Origin: Alteromonas halophila
GTDB taxonomy: Bacteria > Pseudomonadota > Gammaproteobacteria > Enterobacterales > Alteromonadaceae
NCBI RefSeq assembly: GCF_014651815.1
Contig: NZ_BMXP01000006.1
Coordinates: 62,001-126,000 of the forward strand
Length of the DNA stretch: 64,000 bases
Direction: 5' to 3'
Shown: positions 7,209 through 17,034 of the stretch, in pieces
Layout: each line of letters begins with the position of its first letter
How positions within the stretch are numbered: position 1 is the first letter of the stretch
Position numbers and translations under genes: made by a program
Notes under the pieces: model-generated
Told to the model about the DNA's origin: nothing
Databases searched by the model: none
What the model saw: only the letters and a program-made list of their open reading frames with translations

Positions 7209-9413
7209 ATGCACGCCACTATCAAAGCCGAACGCGGCCTTTTTTCTTACCCAAAATACTGGCCCCACTGCCTGGGCACCGCCCCCTTTTTACCCATGTC
7301 CCGGGAGGAAATGAATCAACTGGGCTGGGACAGCTGCGATGTTATTCTGGTCACCGGTGATGCCTATGTGGATCACCCCAGTTTTGGCATGGCCGTAGTA
7401 GGCCGGGTACTTGAAGCACACGGCTTTCGCGTGGGGATCATCAGCCAGCCGGACTGGACCAGCAAAGACGATTTCATGAAGCTGGGTAAACCCAACCTGT
7501 ACTTTGGTGTGACCGCCGGCAACATGGACTCCATGATCAACCGCTACACTGCAGACAAAAAACTTCGTCATGACGACGCCTACACTCCAGGCAATGTAGG
7601 CGGTAAACGGCCAGATCGCGCAGTCACCGTCTATTCACAACGTTGCCGTGAAGCGTTTAAGGGCGTGCCTGTGATCTTAGGCGGTATTGAAGCCAGTCTG
7701 CGACGCATTGCTCACTATGATTACTGGAGCGAAAAAGTCAGACGTTATGTGCTGTTTGACGCAAAAGCCGACCTTTTGATGTTTGGCAATGCCGAACGCC
7801 CATTAGTCGAAATCACGCACCGGCTGGCTGCGGGAGAGGACATCAAAGACATTCACGATGTTCGCGGCACAGCGCTTATTGTCAAACAGGCGCTGCCTGA
7901 ATGGCAGGGTGTCGATTCGACTTCGCTGGACAGACCGGGAAAAATCGACCCAATCCCCAGTCCGTATCAGGAACAACCCGACTGCGACAAAGCGGATCAA
8001 TCCGGCAACGCCGATGATGGCAAACCTCAAGCCATCGTGGTACAGCCTGATAGTCGACGTAAACCCTGGGAAAATGTGTATGTAAAACTGCCTGCATTTG
8101 AAACCGTACGCGATAACAAAATGCTGTACGCCCATACGTCGCGTATTTTACACCAGGAAACCAATCCGGGCTGTGCCCGGGCGCTGATGCAGCGTCATGG
8201 CGACCGTCACTTGTGGGTTAATCCGCCGGCAATGCCGCTGGAAACCGAAGAAATGGATGCCGTATTTGATCTGCCCTATCAGCGGGTACCGCACCCAGCC
8301 TATGGCGATGCCAAAATTCCTGCCTACGACATGATCCGCTTCAGTGTGAATATTATGCGAGGCTGTTACGGTGGCTGCACATTCTGCTCAATTACCGAGC
8401 ATGAAGGCCGGATCATTCAAAGCCGGTCTGAAGACTCAATCATTCGCGAAATTGAACAAATTCGCGATACGGTGCCCGGCTTTACCGGTGTTATCTCTGA
8501 CCTGGGTGGCCCAACCGCAAACATGTACCGGCTGCGTTGTCAGAGCAAAAAAGCCGAAGCGACCTGCCGTCGCCCATCCTGTGTGTACCCCAGCATTTGT
8601 GCGCATATGGATACCGATCATAAACCCACTATCGATTTGTATCGTCGCGCCCGTGAACTGCCTGGGATCAAAAAAATCCTGATTGCTTCGGGTGTACGCT
8701 ACGATCTCGCGGTGGAAGATCCGGACTATGTAAAAGAACTAGCCCTGCATCACGTGGGGGGTTACCTGAAAATTGCCCCCGAACATACCGAAGACGGGCC
8801 CTTGTCAAAAATGCTTAAGCCCGGCATGGGCAGCTATTACCGGTTCAAGGAACTGTTTGACCAATATTCGCAGGAAGCCGGTAAGAAGCAATACCTTATT
8901 CCTTATTTCATTGCTTCGCACCCGGGCACGACCGATGAAGATATGCTGAACCTGGCGATCTGGCTGAAGGAAAATAAATTTAAACTGGATCAGGTACAGA
9001 ATTTCTATCCGTCGCCAATGGCGACCGCGACAACCATGTACCATACCGAAGTCGACGCCACCCGAAAGGTGAAAAAAGACAGTGACAGTGTGCCCTCGGC
9101 GAAAGGTGAAATACACCGGCGCCTGCACAAAGCTATGCTGCGCTACCACGATCCGAAGAACTTTGCACAGATCCGCGAGGCGCTGAAAAAAATGGGGCGC
9201 GAGGATTTAATTGGTCGCGGGCCACACCATCTGGTGCCACCACAAAGCGCAGACGAAAAGCGCCAGCAGGCACGTAAGGCAAAAGGCGGCGAAAAAGCAT
9301 TAAGCAAGCATACCGGGCTTCCGCCCAACTTTCAGCGTCGGGGCAAACAAAACAGTAAGCCTGGACGCTCGTCCGGCAAGCCGTCAGCGGTAAAGCCAAC
9401 TGCCAAGCGATGA
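7209..9413 (+). CDS. ygiQ: YgiQ family radical SAM protein
   Basis: A 734-residue member of the UPF0313 radical SAM family; its reaction is not established. The sequence aligns closely with E. coli YgiQ throughout: [44 protein letters not shown], then the iron-sulfur motif CYGGCTFC (CxxxCxxC, about residue 385), [17 protein letters not shown] and [20 protein letters not shown]. The C-terminal 60 residues are basic and low-complexity. ATG at 7209 matches the family start; an in-frame GTG lies three codons upstream at 7200. Confidence 0.95.
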   Translation: MHATIKAERGLFSYPKYWPHCLGTAPFLPMSREEMNQLGWDSCDVILVTGDAYVDHPSFGMAVVGRVLEAHGFRVGIISQPDWTSKDDFMKLGKPNLYFGVTAGNMDSMINRYTADKKLRHDDAYTPGNVGGKRPDRAVTVYSQRCREAFKGVPVILGGIEASLRRIAHYDYWSEKVRRYVLFDAKADLLMFGNAERPLVEITHRLAAGEDIKDIHDVRGTALIVKQALPEWQGVDSTSLDRPGKIDPIPSPYQEQPDCDKADQSGNADDGKPQAIVVQPDSRRKPWENVYVKLPAFETVRDNKMLYAHTSRILHQETNPGCARALMQRHGDRHLWVNPPAMPLETEEMDAVFDLPYQRVPHPAYGDAKIPAYDMIRFSVNIMRGCYGGCTFCSITEHEGRIIQSRSEDSIIREIEQIRDTVPGFTGVISDLGGPTANMYRLRCQSKKAEATCRRPSCVYPSICAHMDTDHKPTIDLYRRARELPGIKKILIASGVRYDLAVEDPDYVKELALHHVGGYLKIAPEHTEDGPLSKMLKPGMGSYYRFKELFDQYSQEAGKKQYLIPYFIASHPGTTDEDMLNLAIWLKENKFKLDQVQNFYPSPMATATTMYHTEVDATRKVKKDSDSVPSAKGEIHRRLHKAMLRYHDPKNFAQIREALKKMGREDLIGRGPHHLVPPQSADEKRQQARKAKGGEKALSKHTGLPPNFQRRGKQNSKPGRSSGKPSAVKPTAKR

Positions 9414-9444
9414 CAATGTGTGGCCGTCTTGCGCGGCCCCTGCG

Positions 9445-9885
9445 TCACTTAGCGTCAGGCTTTGGCGGCACTGCATTATTTTTGCTGTGCCATTTAAACA
9501 CAACAAATACCAAAGGGCTGTCACCGGTATTTTTGACACCATGCGCATCCCATGGCGCAGCGTACAGCATGTCTCCGGCACTGGCGCTGAACGTCTCGCC
9601 CTCGACACTCCACTCGCCCTGCCCCTGCGTAATAAGCAAATATTCTTCATCTGCATGCTGATGTGGCGGATGGATCTGCTGGCCGGGCTCGATCACTGCC
9701 ATACCGGTCAGTGTTTTATCAACACCGTAGGACGAGCCGGTAAAATAGCTGTAAAAGGCCCAGCCATCGCCTTTCTCTACTTCAGCCTCCGCCTGAGAGA
9801 TAACCCCAGTCTCGATTGTTTCAGCCTGCGCAGAAATGCTCAGCAACGCCAGGCATAGTGTGCTTACCTTTATTACTTGGCTCAT
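9445..9885 (-). CDS. Exported cupin domain protein
   Basis: A 146-residue protein: signal peptide MSQVIKVSTLCLALLSISAQA, then a single cupin barrel with metal-binding residues in HPPHQHADEEYLLI and the second motif GDMLYAAPWDAHGVKN. The start at 9885 is chosen because it begins a proper signal peptide; the frame is open further upstream but has no sense there. It is the last gene of the Fur-preceded iron operon, 73 bases after the PepSY gene. Its ligand is unknown. Confidence 0.8.
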   Translation of the reverse strand: MSQVIKVSTLCLALLSISAQAETIETGVISQAEAEVEKGDGWAFYSYFTGSSYGVDKTLTGMAVIEPGQQIHPPHQHADEEYLLITQGQGEWSVEGETFSASAGDMLYAAPWDAHGVKNTGDSPLVFVVFKWHSKNNAVPPKPDAK

Positions 9886-9958
9886 GGTTTTCACCGTTGT
9901 CAGACAGATTACTTTGCGCCCCTGCCAGTAAACGTTGCAGGGGCGTATCAAGGCCCGT

Positions 9959-11401
9959 TCAGGGTGTGCTGTTTTGCGCCTGTATTGCCGCAAAACTTTG
10001 ATAATCTCTGGCCTTCAGCGCCTTTCTGCAACTCCAGATAACAAACACCAGCAAGGGAATATTCACCTGCAGCGCAGCCAGCGTCAGACTGTCACTGGTG
10101 TGCAGTACACTATAGCTGATCAGCAGGACAAGTACACTGGCACCGGCGATGGCCAGCCATACCGGCTTAGACAATCCTCTGAGTGCCACAGCAAATACCA
10201 GATTGAGTATCATCAATCCCCAGAAGCAGGCAACAAGCGACACGTCACTGACCATGCCAGCCAGCGCAGTCAGCCCAAGCGCGCTGATGCTTCCCCATAC
10301 CGTGGCATGCCACAGGCGCGTCAGAACGGGAGGAAAGGCTTTCTTCGCCAACCAGATGTCTATGCCACTGACACACAATACGGTCAGCATTACTCCCAGC
10401 ACAAAATACAGCAGTTTACCGGGAATACCGGCAAAATCGCCGAAGTGCAGCCGGTACATCGAATAAATTAACTGTTTGCCCCAGTGACCGTCTTTGTAGC
10501 CGGCATTGCCCAGAAAATTTCCCTGCGTATCGAAGCGATAATTCTCGGAATAAATCATCTTACCGGGTACCTGGGTGTAAATTTCAATCAATTGAGCCGG
10601 GCTGTTAACGTCATGAACGGTAATAAATATAGGGGGCTGGTCAGGTGCCAGTGTCTCTAACTGAGCCACCGCTTTTTGCAGATTTGGCGTCGCTACCGGC
10701 TGCGTCAGTTCAGGCTCAGGCGTAAATACCGTTTCCACTGCTGCCTGCCTGTTACCATCAAAATACAGTTGTGACATTAGCAGGATGATGAGACCGGCCA
10801 TACCAAAATACGTGCCGGTAACCCCGATCATAAGGTGAAACGGCGCAGCCCACAGCCCGAAGCGGTTATGCAGGTCAATCTTATACTGCTGACGGTTACC
10901 ACCACGGCGCAGCGTGAAGGCATCTTTTTTAATGCGTTTATGCGCTATTATGCCGGTCACAACCAGTGTACAGATAATTGCCCCGAGTGCACTGACCAGG
11001 ATCATGCCCCAGCTATGCGGCAGATTAAGATACAAGTGAAGATCAACCAGCATCTTAGTGAACGGCGAACGCTCTTTTTCAATCAGATTGCCGTCGCTGT
11101 CTGCAAAATAGGCGACATCATCGTTTTCAACCACCAAACGCGGGATCCCGGAGGTAGGAAAAACAACGAACTCATGCTCGGTGGCCTCAGGATGACGTGC
11201 GCGGAACGCGGCCATCGCCTTTTCCACGGTTGCCGGGTCTACCTGCTCCATTTCTTCAATACCAGGCTGTTCCCAGCGCTCAAATTCTTTATGAAACACA
11301 GCCAGCGTGCCAGACAGGCACACAAGAAACAGCAATATGCCTAAAAACACACCGACCCAGCTATGGGCATTAAGTGCCGCTTGTTTAGTTGCTTTCTCCA
11401 T
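9959..11401 (-). CDS. PepSY-associated TM protein, iron-siderophore reductase type
   Basis: A 480-residue inner membrane protein of the PepSY_TM (PiuB/FhuF-partner-like) family, commonly encoded beside siderophore receptors and proposed to reduce ferric siderophores or help release iron. The first helix is HSWVGVFLGILLFLVCLSGTL with the conserved LxFxxxxSG pattern, then a periplasmic PepSY-like region, a second helix pair with HDRFGL-like HNRFGLWAAPFHLMIGVTG, and C-terminal helices. Histidines in the helices could bind haem. Its start lies one base after the stop of the preceding small membrane gene, so they form an operon. Confidence 0.85.
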   Translation of the reverse strand: MEKATKQAALNAHSWVGVFLGILLFLVCLSGTLAVFHKEFERWEQPGIEEMEQVDPATVEKAMAAFRARHPEATEHEFVVFPTSGIPRLVVENDDVAYFADSDGNLIEKERSPFTKMLVDLHLYLNLPHSWGMILVSALGAIICTLVVTGIIAHKRIKKDAFTLRRGGNRQQYKIDLHNRFGLWAAPFHLMIGVTGTYFGMAGLIILLMSQLYFDGNRQAAVETVFTPEPELTQPVATPNLQKAVAQLETLAPDQPPIFITVHDVNSPAQLIEIYTQVPGKMIYSENYRFDTQGNFLGNAGYKDGHWGKQLIYSMYRLHFGDFAGIPGKLLYFVLGVMLTVLCVSGIDIWLAKKAFPPVLTRLWHATVWGSISALGLTALAGMVSDVSLVACFWGLMILNLVFAVALRGLSKPVWLAIAGASVLVLLISYSVLHTSDSLTLAALQVNIPLLVFVIWSCRKALKARDYQSFAAIQAQNSTP

Positions 11402-11402
11402 A

Positions 11403-11948
11403 TTAATTCAGTCCTGGCAGGTACAGTAAAAGCAGTGTGCTTATCACACTTAAACTCAGATAGATCAGCAGCGCCTTGCCCTTCGCTCCTGTCGCAAAAT
11501 AATGGTAAGCCAGCAAGCCCCAAAGCAGAGGCTGCAATACAACGCCGGTTGCCAGCTGTCCGGTATCAGCAAAAGGCAGACGCAGACTAAACGCCATTGC
11601 CGTCAGCAGGCTGGTGATCATTAACCCGGGCAGTGCCACCAGGGTATGGCCTAAATGAGTGGCGGTTTGCCTTGCCGTTACTTTTATCTGTCGGGGTGAT
11701 GGCTGGTTTTTAGGTGCAGGCAGGCGGCTTTGGTTGAGGCCGATAAATGGCCATACCAGCAGACCGGGTAAACACAAGGCGTACACCAGACCGAACTCCC
11801 AGCCCTGACTGTATGACCAGAGTACACAGGAGACAATAAAAAGTGCGATGCTCAGATACAGAAACGCCGGCGCCTGCTGGCGCCAGCTTCTGTAAAGGCT
11901 CGCAATAGCCGCCAGGGATATCCCTGACGCAAGGAGAAGCGATACCAT
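11403..11948 (-). CDS. Small iron-operon membrane protein
   Basis: A 181-residue polytopic membrane protein with about five hydrophobic segments (near 1-20, 29-45, 52-68, 98-120, 135-178) and a short basic cytoplasmic loop (SPRQIKVTARQ). I do not recognise a named family. Position between the TonB receptor (12 bases) and the PepSY reductase (one base) ties it to siderophore uptake, as an accessory of the reductase or the permease step. Confidence 0.75.
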   Translation of the reverse strand: MVSLLLASGISLAAIASLYRSWRQQAPAFLYLSIALFIVSCVLWSYSQGWEFGLVYALCLPGLLVWPFIGLNQSRLPAPKNQPSPRQIKVTARQTATHLGHTLVALPGLMITSLLTAMAFSLRLPFADTGQLATGVVLQPLLWGLLAYHYFATGAKGKALLIYLSLSVISTLLLLYLPGLN

Positions 11949-11960
11949 GTTTTACTCCGG

Positions 11961-14084
11961 TTAAAAAGCGTAGGTCACGCTGGCATTAACCGTACGGCTC
12001 AGGCCCGGGAAACAATCGCCTCGGGCCAGACAGGAAGTCAGGTACTCCTTGTCGGTCACATTACGTACGTTTAACTGCAAATCCAGGTTATCATTAAGCG
12101 TATACCCTACCATGATATCTCCCAGCGTATAGTCTGGCGTTTCATAGCGTACGGTGGCATTTTCAGATACACTTTCGCCCACATAACGCACACCGCCGCC
12201 CAGGCGCAGACCTGCAACCTGCCGCGGTGACCAGGTCAGCCACAGTGAAGCATTACTATCAGGTTGCGCTGACAGTCTGTAGCCATTGGGATCTTCAGCA
12301 TCAATGGTAGATGCAGCAAACTGAGCGGTGACAGTACCCAGATCGACACGTCCCTCCAGTTCAAACCCGCTTAATGTGGATTTACCCTGTTGCTGTGCGG
12401 CTTCTGCAGGCAGGCTGTTTGGATTTGGCAGGTTGGAAATTTCAATATCATAATAGGCCAGCGTCAGGTAACCTGGCACCGCCTGCATTTCATATTTCAG
12501 ACCCGCTTCGTACTGCCTGGCTTCTTCCGGATCAAGCTGCTCGCCCGTGCGGGTAACGCCCACCACAGTTTCAAAGGATTCAGCATAGCTGACATACGGT
12601 GAGAAGCCATTGCCCAGCTGATACAGCACGCCAGCTGAATACGAGGTCTGAGAGTCTTCCTGCGTACTGCTGCCATTATCATTGTCAACCCGATCATGGC
12701 GCAGACCCAGTGTGAATCGCCAGTTATCAATACTGATATGATCAGAAAGATACAGCCCGGTGTCCTTCACTGTTTGCTCAGGCTGGTCGTTGTACATAGC
12801 ATCAAAGACGCTTTGCTCAGGTGCGCCGGGATACTGAGGATTGGCCAGATCCAACGCGTAGTCAAAGTCTCCGGAAAGGGCGCCACCACCAAAATAATAG
12901 GCGGAGTTGGCATCTGTATCGACATTCTGATATTGCGCGCCTGCCAACACTTCGTGTTCCAGTGCGCCAGTGGTGAAGGCTTTCATCAGGCGTACATCAA
13001 ACGCATGCTGATTAAAGGTATTATCTGCCTGATAAAAGGTTCGGGGGGCTACCGTGTCTGAGGCAACGACCTGCTGGCCAATATAGGCATTTAAGTAACG
13101 TGAGCCACCGGTAAAGGTGGGCCAGGCCTGATGATAGTCCGCTTCGCCATCACGCCATAGTGCGGTGAATGACAGAGAGGTCGAGGCGTTGAAGATATGT
13201 TCACCCAGTACCGTGACCTGGTTTGACTGAGTATCAAACTTATTAAAGCCGGGTTCACCGGCATACACATTCTGATCCGGAAGATAGCTACCATCAGACA
13301 GCGGTTCGAGCGTCCCTTCAACGGGAATAAACTGTGCGGCGGTATCACTTTCTGTATCCTGAAACAAACCAATGACAGTGAGTGTTGTATTGTCCGTTGG
13401 CATGTATGTCATCGACGGCATCAGGACTTTGGTATCATCGGTTACATAGTCAACCTGGGTGTCGGCGTCACGGTAAACACCAACAAAGCGCCCCAGCACG
13501 CTGCCGTCTTCGCTCAGTGCACCGTTTATGTCGACATTCGCCTGAGCGCGGCTGAACGTCCCGTATTGCAGCATCACTTCACTGCCCTGTCCGGCTTTGG
13601 GCGTTTTAGACACGTAATTCATAATTCCGCCCGGAGACCCCTGCCCGTATAACACGGAAGCCGGACCTTTCAGCAGTTCGACCTGCTCCATCGTATACAC
13701 TTCTGCACGGGTTGAATTATAGCTGCCAAACAATTCCTGAATAGAGTCGCGATAGCGGGGGATGCTCAAGCCTCGTGACGATACCGAATCGACACGCGTT
13801 GCAAACCCATAGGTTTCGCCTGTAACACCGGCCATATAGGTCGCAGTCTGAGACAGGTTGAGCGCACCCTTGGTACGAATATCCAGATCTGTTTCAATTG
13901 ATAATGTTCGCGCCAGTTCAACAATAGGAGTATTGGTTTTAGTCGCCCCAAACGGGCTGCGTTTACCAACAATTTCTACTTTTTCAATGGCTTTTTCGTC
14001 GGCGTCCTTGTCAGATTGCGCGTTGGCAGGCAAAGCGATCGCAGCAGTAATGGCTGCACTTAACAGAGTTTTTCCGAAAGTCAT
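11961..14084 (-). CDS. TonB-dependent siderophore receptor
   Basis: A 707-residue outer membrane receptor that imports ferric siderophores using TonB energy. Signal peptide 1-22 (ALPANA). The plug domain shows SIETDLDIRTKGALNLSQT, SSRGLSIPRYRDSIQELFGSY and the conserved VEVLKGPASVLYGQGSPGG-like motif, here QVELLKGPASVLYGQGSPGG. It ends in a beta-barrel whose last strand closes with aromatic F (NASVTYAF). It heads a four-gene operon with a PepSY reductase and is preceded by a Fur-box-like site at 14148-14166, so iron-repressed expression is expected. The siderophore is not deducible. Confidence 0.93.
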   Translation of the reverse strand: MTFGKTLLSAAITAAIALPANAQSDKDADEKAIEKVEIVGKRSPFGATKTNTPIVELARTLSIETDLDIRTKGALNLSQTATYMAGVTGETYGFATRVDSVSSRGLSIPRYRDSIQELFGSYNSTRAEVYTMEQVELLKGPASVLYGQGSPGGIMNYVSKTPKAGQGSEVMLQYGTFSRAQANVDINGALSEDGSVLGRFVGVYRDADTQVDYVTDDTKVLMPSMTYMPTDNTTLTVIGLFQDTESDTAAQFIPVEGTLEPLSDGSYLPDQNVYAGEPGFNKFDTQSNQVTVLGEHIFNASTSLSFTALWRDGEADYHQAWPTFTGGSRYLNAYIGQQVVASDTVAPRTFYQADNTFNQHAFDVRLMKAFTTGALEHEVLAGAQYQNVDTDANSAYYFGGGALSGDFDYALDLANPQYPGAPEQSVFDAMYNDQPEQTVKDTGLYLSDHISIDNWRFTLGLRHDRVDNDNGSSTQEDSQTSYSAGVLYQLGNGFSPYVSYAESFETVVGVTRTGEQLDPEEARQYEAGLKYEMQAVPGYLTLAYYDIEISNLPNPNSLPAEAAQQQGKSTLSGFELEGRVDLGTVTAQFAASTIDAEDPNGYRLSAQPDSNASLWLTWSPRQVAGLRLGGGVRYVGESVSENATVRYETPDYTLGDIMVGYTLNDNLDLQLNVRNVTDKEYLTSCLARGDCFPGLSRTVNASVTYAF

Positions 14085-14147
14085 AGTGTGCGTTTTTCGT
14101 TTGTTGTTGAGTCATCGCACTGTACTCTACCAAACACAAACACAATT

Positions 14148-14166
14148 GTTAATAGTAATTGTTATC
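14148..14166 (-). promoter_or_regulatory. Fur box
   Basis: On the minus strand GATAACAATTACTATTAAC matches the 19-base Fur consensus at 13 positions, symmetrically arranged. It lies 64 bases before the receptor start. The rest of the 300-base gap to the ahpF terminator holds nothing else. Confidence 0.7.
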
Positions 14167-14337
14167 ATTTGCGCATCTTAATTGATGATTAATAACCTTT
14201 GTCATTTTTCTTAACGCACCCTAAGGCGATGCCTTGTACCTTTATATCAGGATGTACGCTTACGCTCTAAAGTTGATGATGTTGCCGTAAAATAACCCTG
14301 TTTATGGCAAGGTATTTTAAGACGGAGCGTCACCTAC

Positions 14338-14371
14338 AAAAAAGCCAGCTCTAAACTGAGCTGGCTTTTTT
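14338..14371 (-). terminator. Terminator of ahpCF
   Basis: AAAAAGCCAGCTC-TAAACT-GAGCTGGCTTTTTT: a perfect 13-bp stem with T runs on both strands, so it can work in both directions. It ends 16 bases after the ahpF stop. Confidence 0.9.
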
Positions 14372-14386
14372 CAGTCACCTTCGGAT

Positions 14387-15976
14387 TCAGGCCGCCTGTG
14401 TTTCTTCCTCAGGCTCTGCCACTTCATGACTGAGCAGATATTCAAACGCTGCCAGGGAGGCTTTCGAGCCCTCACCCATCGACACAACAATCTGCTTGTA
14501 CGGCACTGTTGTCACATCACCAGCGGCAAAAATTCCTGGCTCAGACGTATGACATTTCTCGTCAATAATAATTTCACCGTATTGCGACAGTTCAACCACG
14601 TCTTTCACGAACTGGCTGTTCGGCACCAGACCAATCTGAACAAAGACCCCTGCAACCTCGACGGTATGCTGTTTGTTGGTGGCCCTGTCCTGATACTCAA
14701 TGGCGTTGACTTTACCGTCCTCTGCCAGGATCTGGCTGGTTGCGGCGTTTTTGATAATGGTAATATTATCACGCTTTTCAGCCTGCTCGATAAGGACCTT
14801 ATCGGCTTTCAGGTCAGGCATAAACTCAAATACCGTAACCGACTTAACAATACCGGCAAGGTCAAGCGCCGCTTCAATACCTGAGTTACCGCCTCCGATT
14901 ACGGCGACATCTTTGCCTTTAAAGAACGGCCCGTCACAGTGTGGACAATACGCCACCCCATTGCCGACGTTCTCTCTTTCACCGGGCACGCCCAGTTCCC
15001 GCCAGCGCGCACCCGTTGCCAGGATCACTGACCGGCTGCGGATCTCTTCGCCAGAGCTGAGCGTAATTGTTTTCACATTACCCTGTTCGATATTATCGAC
15101 CCGAACGTGCTCTTTAAGCGTGATGTCATAATCGTTCATGTGTTCCATCAGATTGCCAACCAGTTCCGGTCCGGTCGTTTTTGGAACAGAAATCAGGTTT
15201 TCAATGCCCATCGTGTCTTTTACCTGACCGCCAAAGCGATCAGCAACTACTGTCACTTTAAGACCTTTACGGGCGCTGTAGATTGCCGACGCCACACCAG
15301 CAGGGCCGCCGCCAATGACCGTCACGTCCTGCATTGGCAGTGACTGGCCTTTGTTTGCTTCTTTAAGAGAAGGATCATGTTCAATCAGTTTATCAATCAG
15401 CATGGCCGCATCGACCTTGCCGTTAGCGAACAGCTCACCATTCAGGTAGACACTTGGTACACCCTGTATGTCCCGTTCTTCCACCACATTCTGATACAGT
15501 CCACCATCGATCATTTCGGTGGTGATGTTGGGATTCAGTAACGCAAACTGATTCAGCGCCTGCACAACATCCGGACAATTGTGGCAGCTTAAACTGATAA
15601 AGACTTCAAAGTTCAGCTCGTCTTTTACGCCTTCAACGATCCCGCGAAGACTTTCATCAATTTTCAGTTCGGTCCCTGACGCGTGCAATAATGCAAGCAC
15701 CAGAGAGTTAAATTCATGTCCACCAGGAATGCCTGAGAATCGGATCCCGGTATCCTGTCCATCAGCTTCCAGCAGGAAGCTGACCGCACTGCGCAGCAGT
15801 CCGTCTGTGTCACGCTCCTCCACCTTAATTTTATCGCTGACACCTGCAATGTCGGACAGAAACGACACAAGCTCTTCACGCTTGCTATGCTCACCGGTCT
15901 GTACGACAAAGGTTACGGTTTTCTGCATCGATTCAGCATAGCCTTTCAATGCCTGTAATATTTCTTTAGTTAACAC
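14387..15976 (-). CDS. ahpF: Alkyl hydroperoxide reductase subunit F
   Basis: A 529-residue NADH:peroxiredoxin reductase that recycles AhpC. The N-terminal double thioredoxin-fold domain carries the redox pair SCHNC (Cys131 and Cys134). The FAD domain follows with [17 protein letters not shown], then the second active site CPHCDG, the NADH-binding [15 protein letters not shown], and the C-terminal FAD motif [16 protein letters not shown]. Full length compared with E. coli AhpF. The start is GTG at 15976. It is 80 bases downstream of ahpC with a palindromic hairpin between them. Confidence 0.96.
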   Translation of the reverse strand: MLTKEILQALKGYAESMQKTVTFVVQTGEHSKREELVSFLSDIAGVSDKIKVEERDTDGLLRSAVSFLLEADGQDTGIRFSGIPGGHEFNSLVLALLHASGTELKIDESLRGIVEGVKDELNFEVFISLSCHNCPDVVQALNQFALLNPNITTEMIDGGLYQNVVEERDIQGVPSVYLNGELFANGKVDAAMLIDKLIEHDPSLKEANKGQSLPMQDVTVIGGGPAGVASAIYSARKGLKVTVVADRFGGQVKDTMGIENLISVPKTTGPELVGNLMEHMNDYDITLKEHVRVDNIEQGNVKTITLSSGEEIRSRSVILATGARWRELGVPGERENVGNGVAYCPHCDGPFFKGKDVAVIGGGNSGIEAALDLAGIVKSVTVFEFMPDLKADKVLIEQAEKRDNITIIKNAATSQILAEDGKVNAIEYQDRATNKQHTVEVAGVFVQIGLVPNSQFVKDVVELSQYGEIIIDEKCHTSEPGIFAAGDVTTVPYKQIVVSMGEGSKASLAAFEYLLSHEVAEPEEETQAA

Positions 15977-16010
15977 GGTTATTCTGCCTTTTCATCGAGA
16001 TTCAGGAAAA

Positions 16011-16032
16011 GAGAGTGGCAGCTGCCACTCTC
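16011..16032 (-). terminator. Intercistronic hairpin between ahpC and ahpF
   Basis: GAGAGTGGCAG-CTGCCACTCTC is a perfect 22-base palindrome, followed on the minus strand by TTTTCC. It can act as a partial terminator or a 3'-end stabiliser, which would lower ahpF relative to ahpC; AhpC is generally needed in excess. Confidence 0.65.
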
Positions 16033-16056
16033 GGCGGATACAGCAACGTGTGATGC

Positions 16057-16620
16057 TTAAATTTTACCTACCAGGTCCAGTGAAGGTGCCAGTGTTTCTT
16101 CACCTTCTTTCCACTTCGCCGGGCATACTTCACCTGGGTGCTCCGCTACATATTGTGCAGCTTTAATTTTGCGTACCAGGTCATCTGCGTCACGGCCAAT
16201 GCCTTCTGCAGTGATTTCCATGGCCTGTACAATGCCATCCGGGTCGACAACAAATGTTGCACGGTCGGCAAGTCCCATGTTTTCACGCATGCAGTCGAAG
16301 TTGCGGGTAATTTCGCCTGTTGGGTCACCAATCATCGCAAACTTGATTTTGCCGATTGTGTCAGACGTTTCATGCCATGCTGCGTGGGTGAAGTGTGTAT
16401 CAGTAGACACTGAAAATACTTCTACGCCTCGTGACTGAAGCTCTTCATACTTATCCGCAATGTCACCCAGTTCGGTAGGACATACAAACGTAAAGTCAGC
16501 AGGATAGAATACGAATACTGACCACTTACCTTTAATGTCTTCATTGCTGACTTCGATGAACTCACCATCTTTGAAAGCCGTCGCTTTGAAGGGTTTAATT
16601 GCAGTGTTAATCAATGCCAT
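16057..16620 (-). CDS. ahpC: Peroxiredoxin AhpC
   Basis: A 187-residue typical two-cysteine peroxiredoxin that reduces hydrogen and alkyl peroxides in the cytoplasm. Peroxidatic Cys47 lies in DFTFVCPTE and resolving Cys166 in GEVCPAKW, with the GG-less and C-terminal tail like E. coli AhpC. ATG at 16620 has GGAG nine bases upstream. It is followed by its reductase ahpF. OxyR control is usual for this pair; the upstream region has an inverted repeat but no site I can confidently call OxyR. Confidence 0.96.
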   Translation of the reverse strand: MALINTAIKPFKATAFKDGEFIEVSNEDIKGKWSVFVFYPADFTFVCPTELGDIADKYEELQSRGVEVFSVSTDTHFTHAAWHETSDTIGKIKFAMIGDPTGEITRNFDCMRENMGLADRATFVVDPDGIVQAMEITAEGIGRDADDLVRKIKAAQYVAEHPGEVCPAKWKEGEETLAPSLDLVGKI

Positions 16621-16771
16621 GTTAGATCTCCATTTTGAAGTTTTCAGTGAGATTGACGGTGACCGTCAAACTCCCTTGGTTACGAAGAATGTTGCCAAGC
16701 GGTTTGCATTGGGTTAATTCGCCGCCTCTTGAAACTGGAATAATAATAACGAAGCACAGGCAGGTTGGATA

Positions 16772-16808
16772 ATTGGTATTGTTGAATCATTTAATCACAA
16801 ATACCAAT
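16772..16808. promoter_or_regulatory. Inverted repeat upstream of ahpC
   Basis: ATTGGTATT (16772-16780) and AATACCAAT (16800-16808) form perfect 9-base arms, 19 bases apart, in an AT-rich stretch about 150 bases before ahpC. The centre-to-centre spacing of 28 bases could place two repressor or activator half-sites on one helix face. No regulator is assigned. Confidence 0.45.
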
Positions 16809-16919
16809 CAATAATAATTGATCGAGCGACAAATATGATTAAAAGCGCAACATACCCTGCCATCGCCAGCCACTTTTACATCGAACCCGCTACACTTATC
16901 AGGGAAGGTACGAAAGGCG

Positions 16920-17000
16920 ACGGCCATTGCCCGCGCAACCTGCCTAGCGACTACGCACTTCAGGATTCGCTGAGGGATAACAGACTTATTCGCATTTTCT
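16920..17000 (+). repeat. Dispersed repeat, copy A
   Basis: About 80 bases whose core (ATTGCCCGCGCAACCTGCCT then AGCGACTACGC, 16926-16956) matches 25223-25253 with two mismatches in 31. A further 43 bases agree at about two thirds of positions. It ends about 35 bases before the DUF2252 start codon. The copies lie upstream of unrelated genes. Confidence 0.6.
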
Positions 17001-17034
17001 CTGTTGAAGAGTAAAAACCAGGAGACCGACGCCC

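Noticed and set aside
9410-9858. Plus-strand frames opposite the cupin gene
   Set aside because: The minus strand carries a cupin with signal peptide and metal motifs; the plus frames have no known domain.
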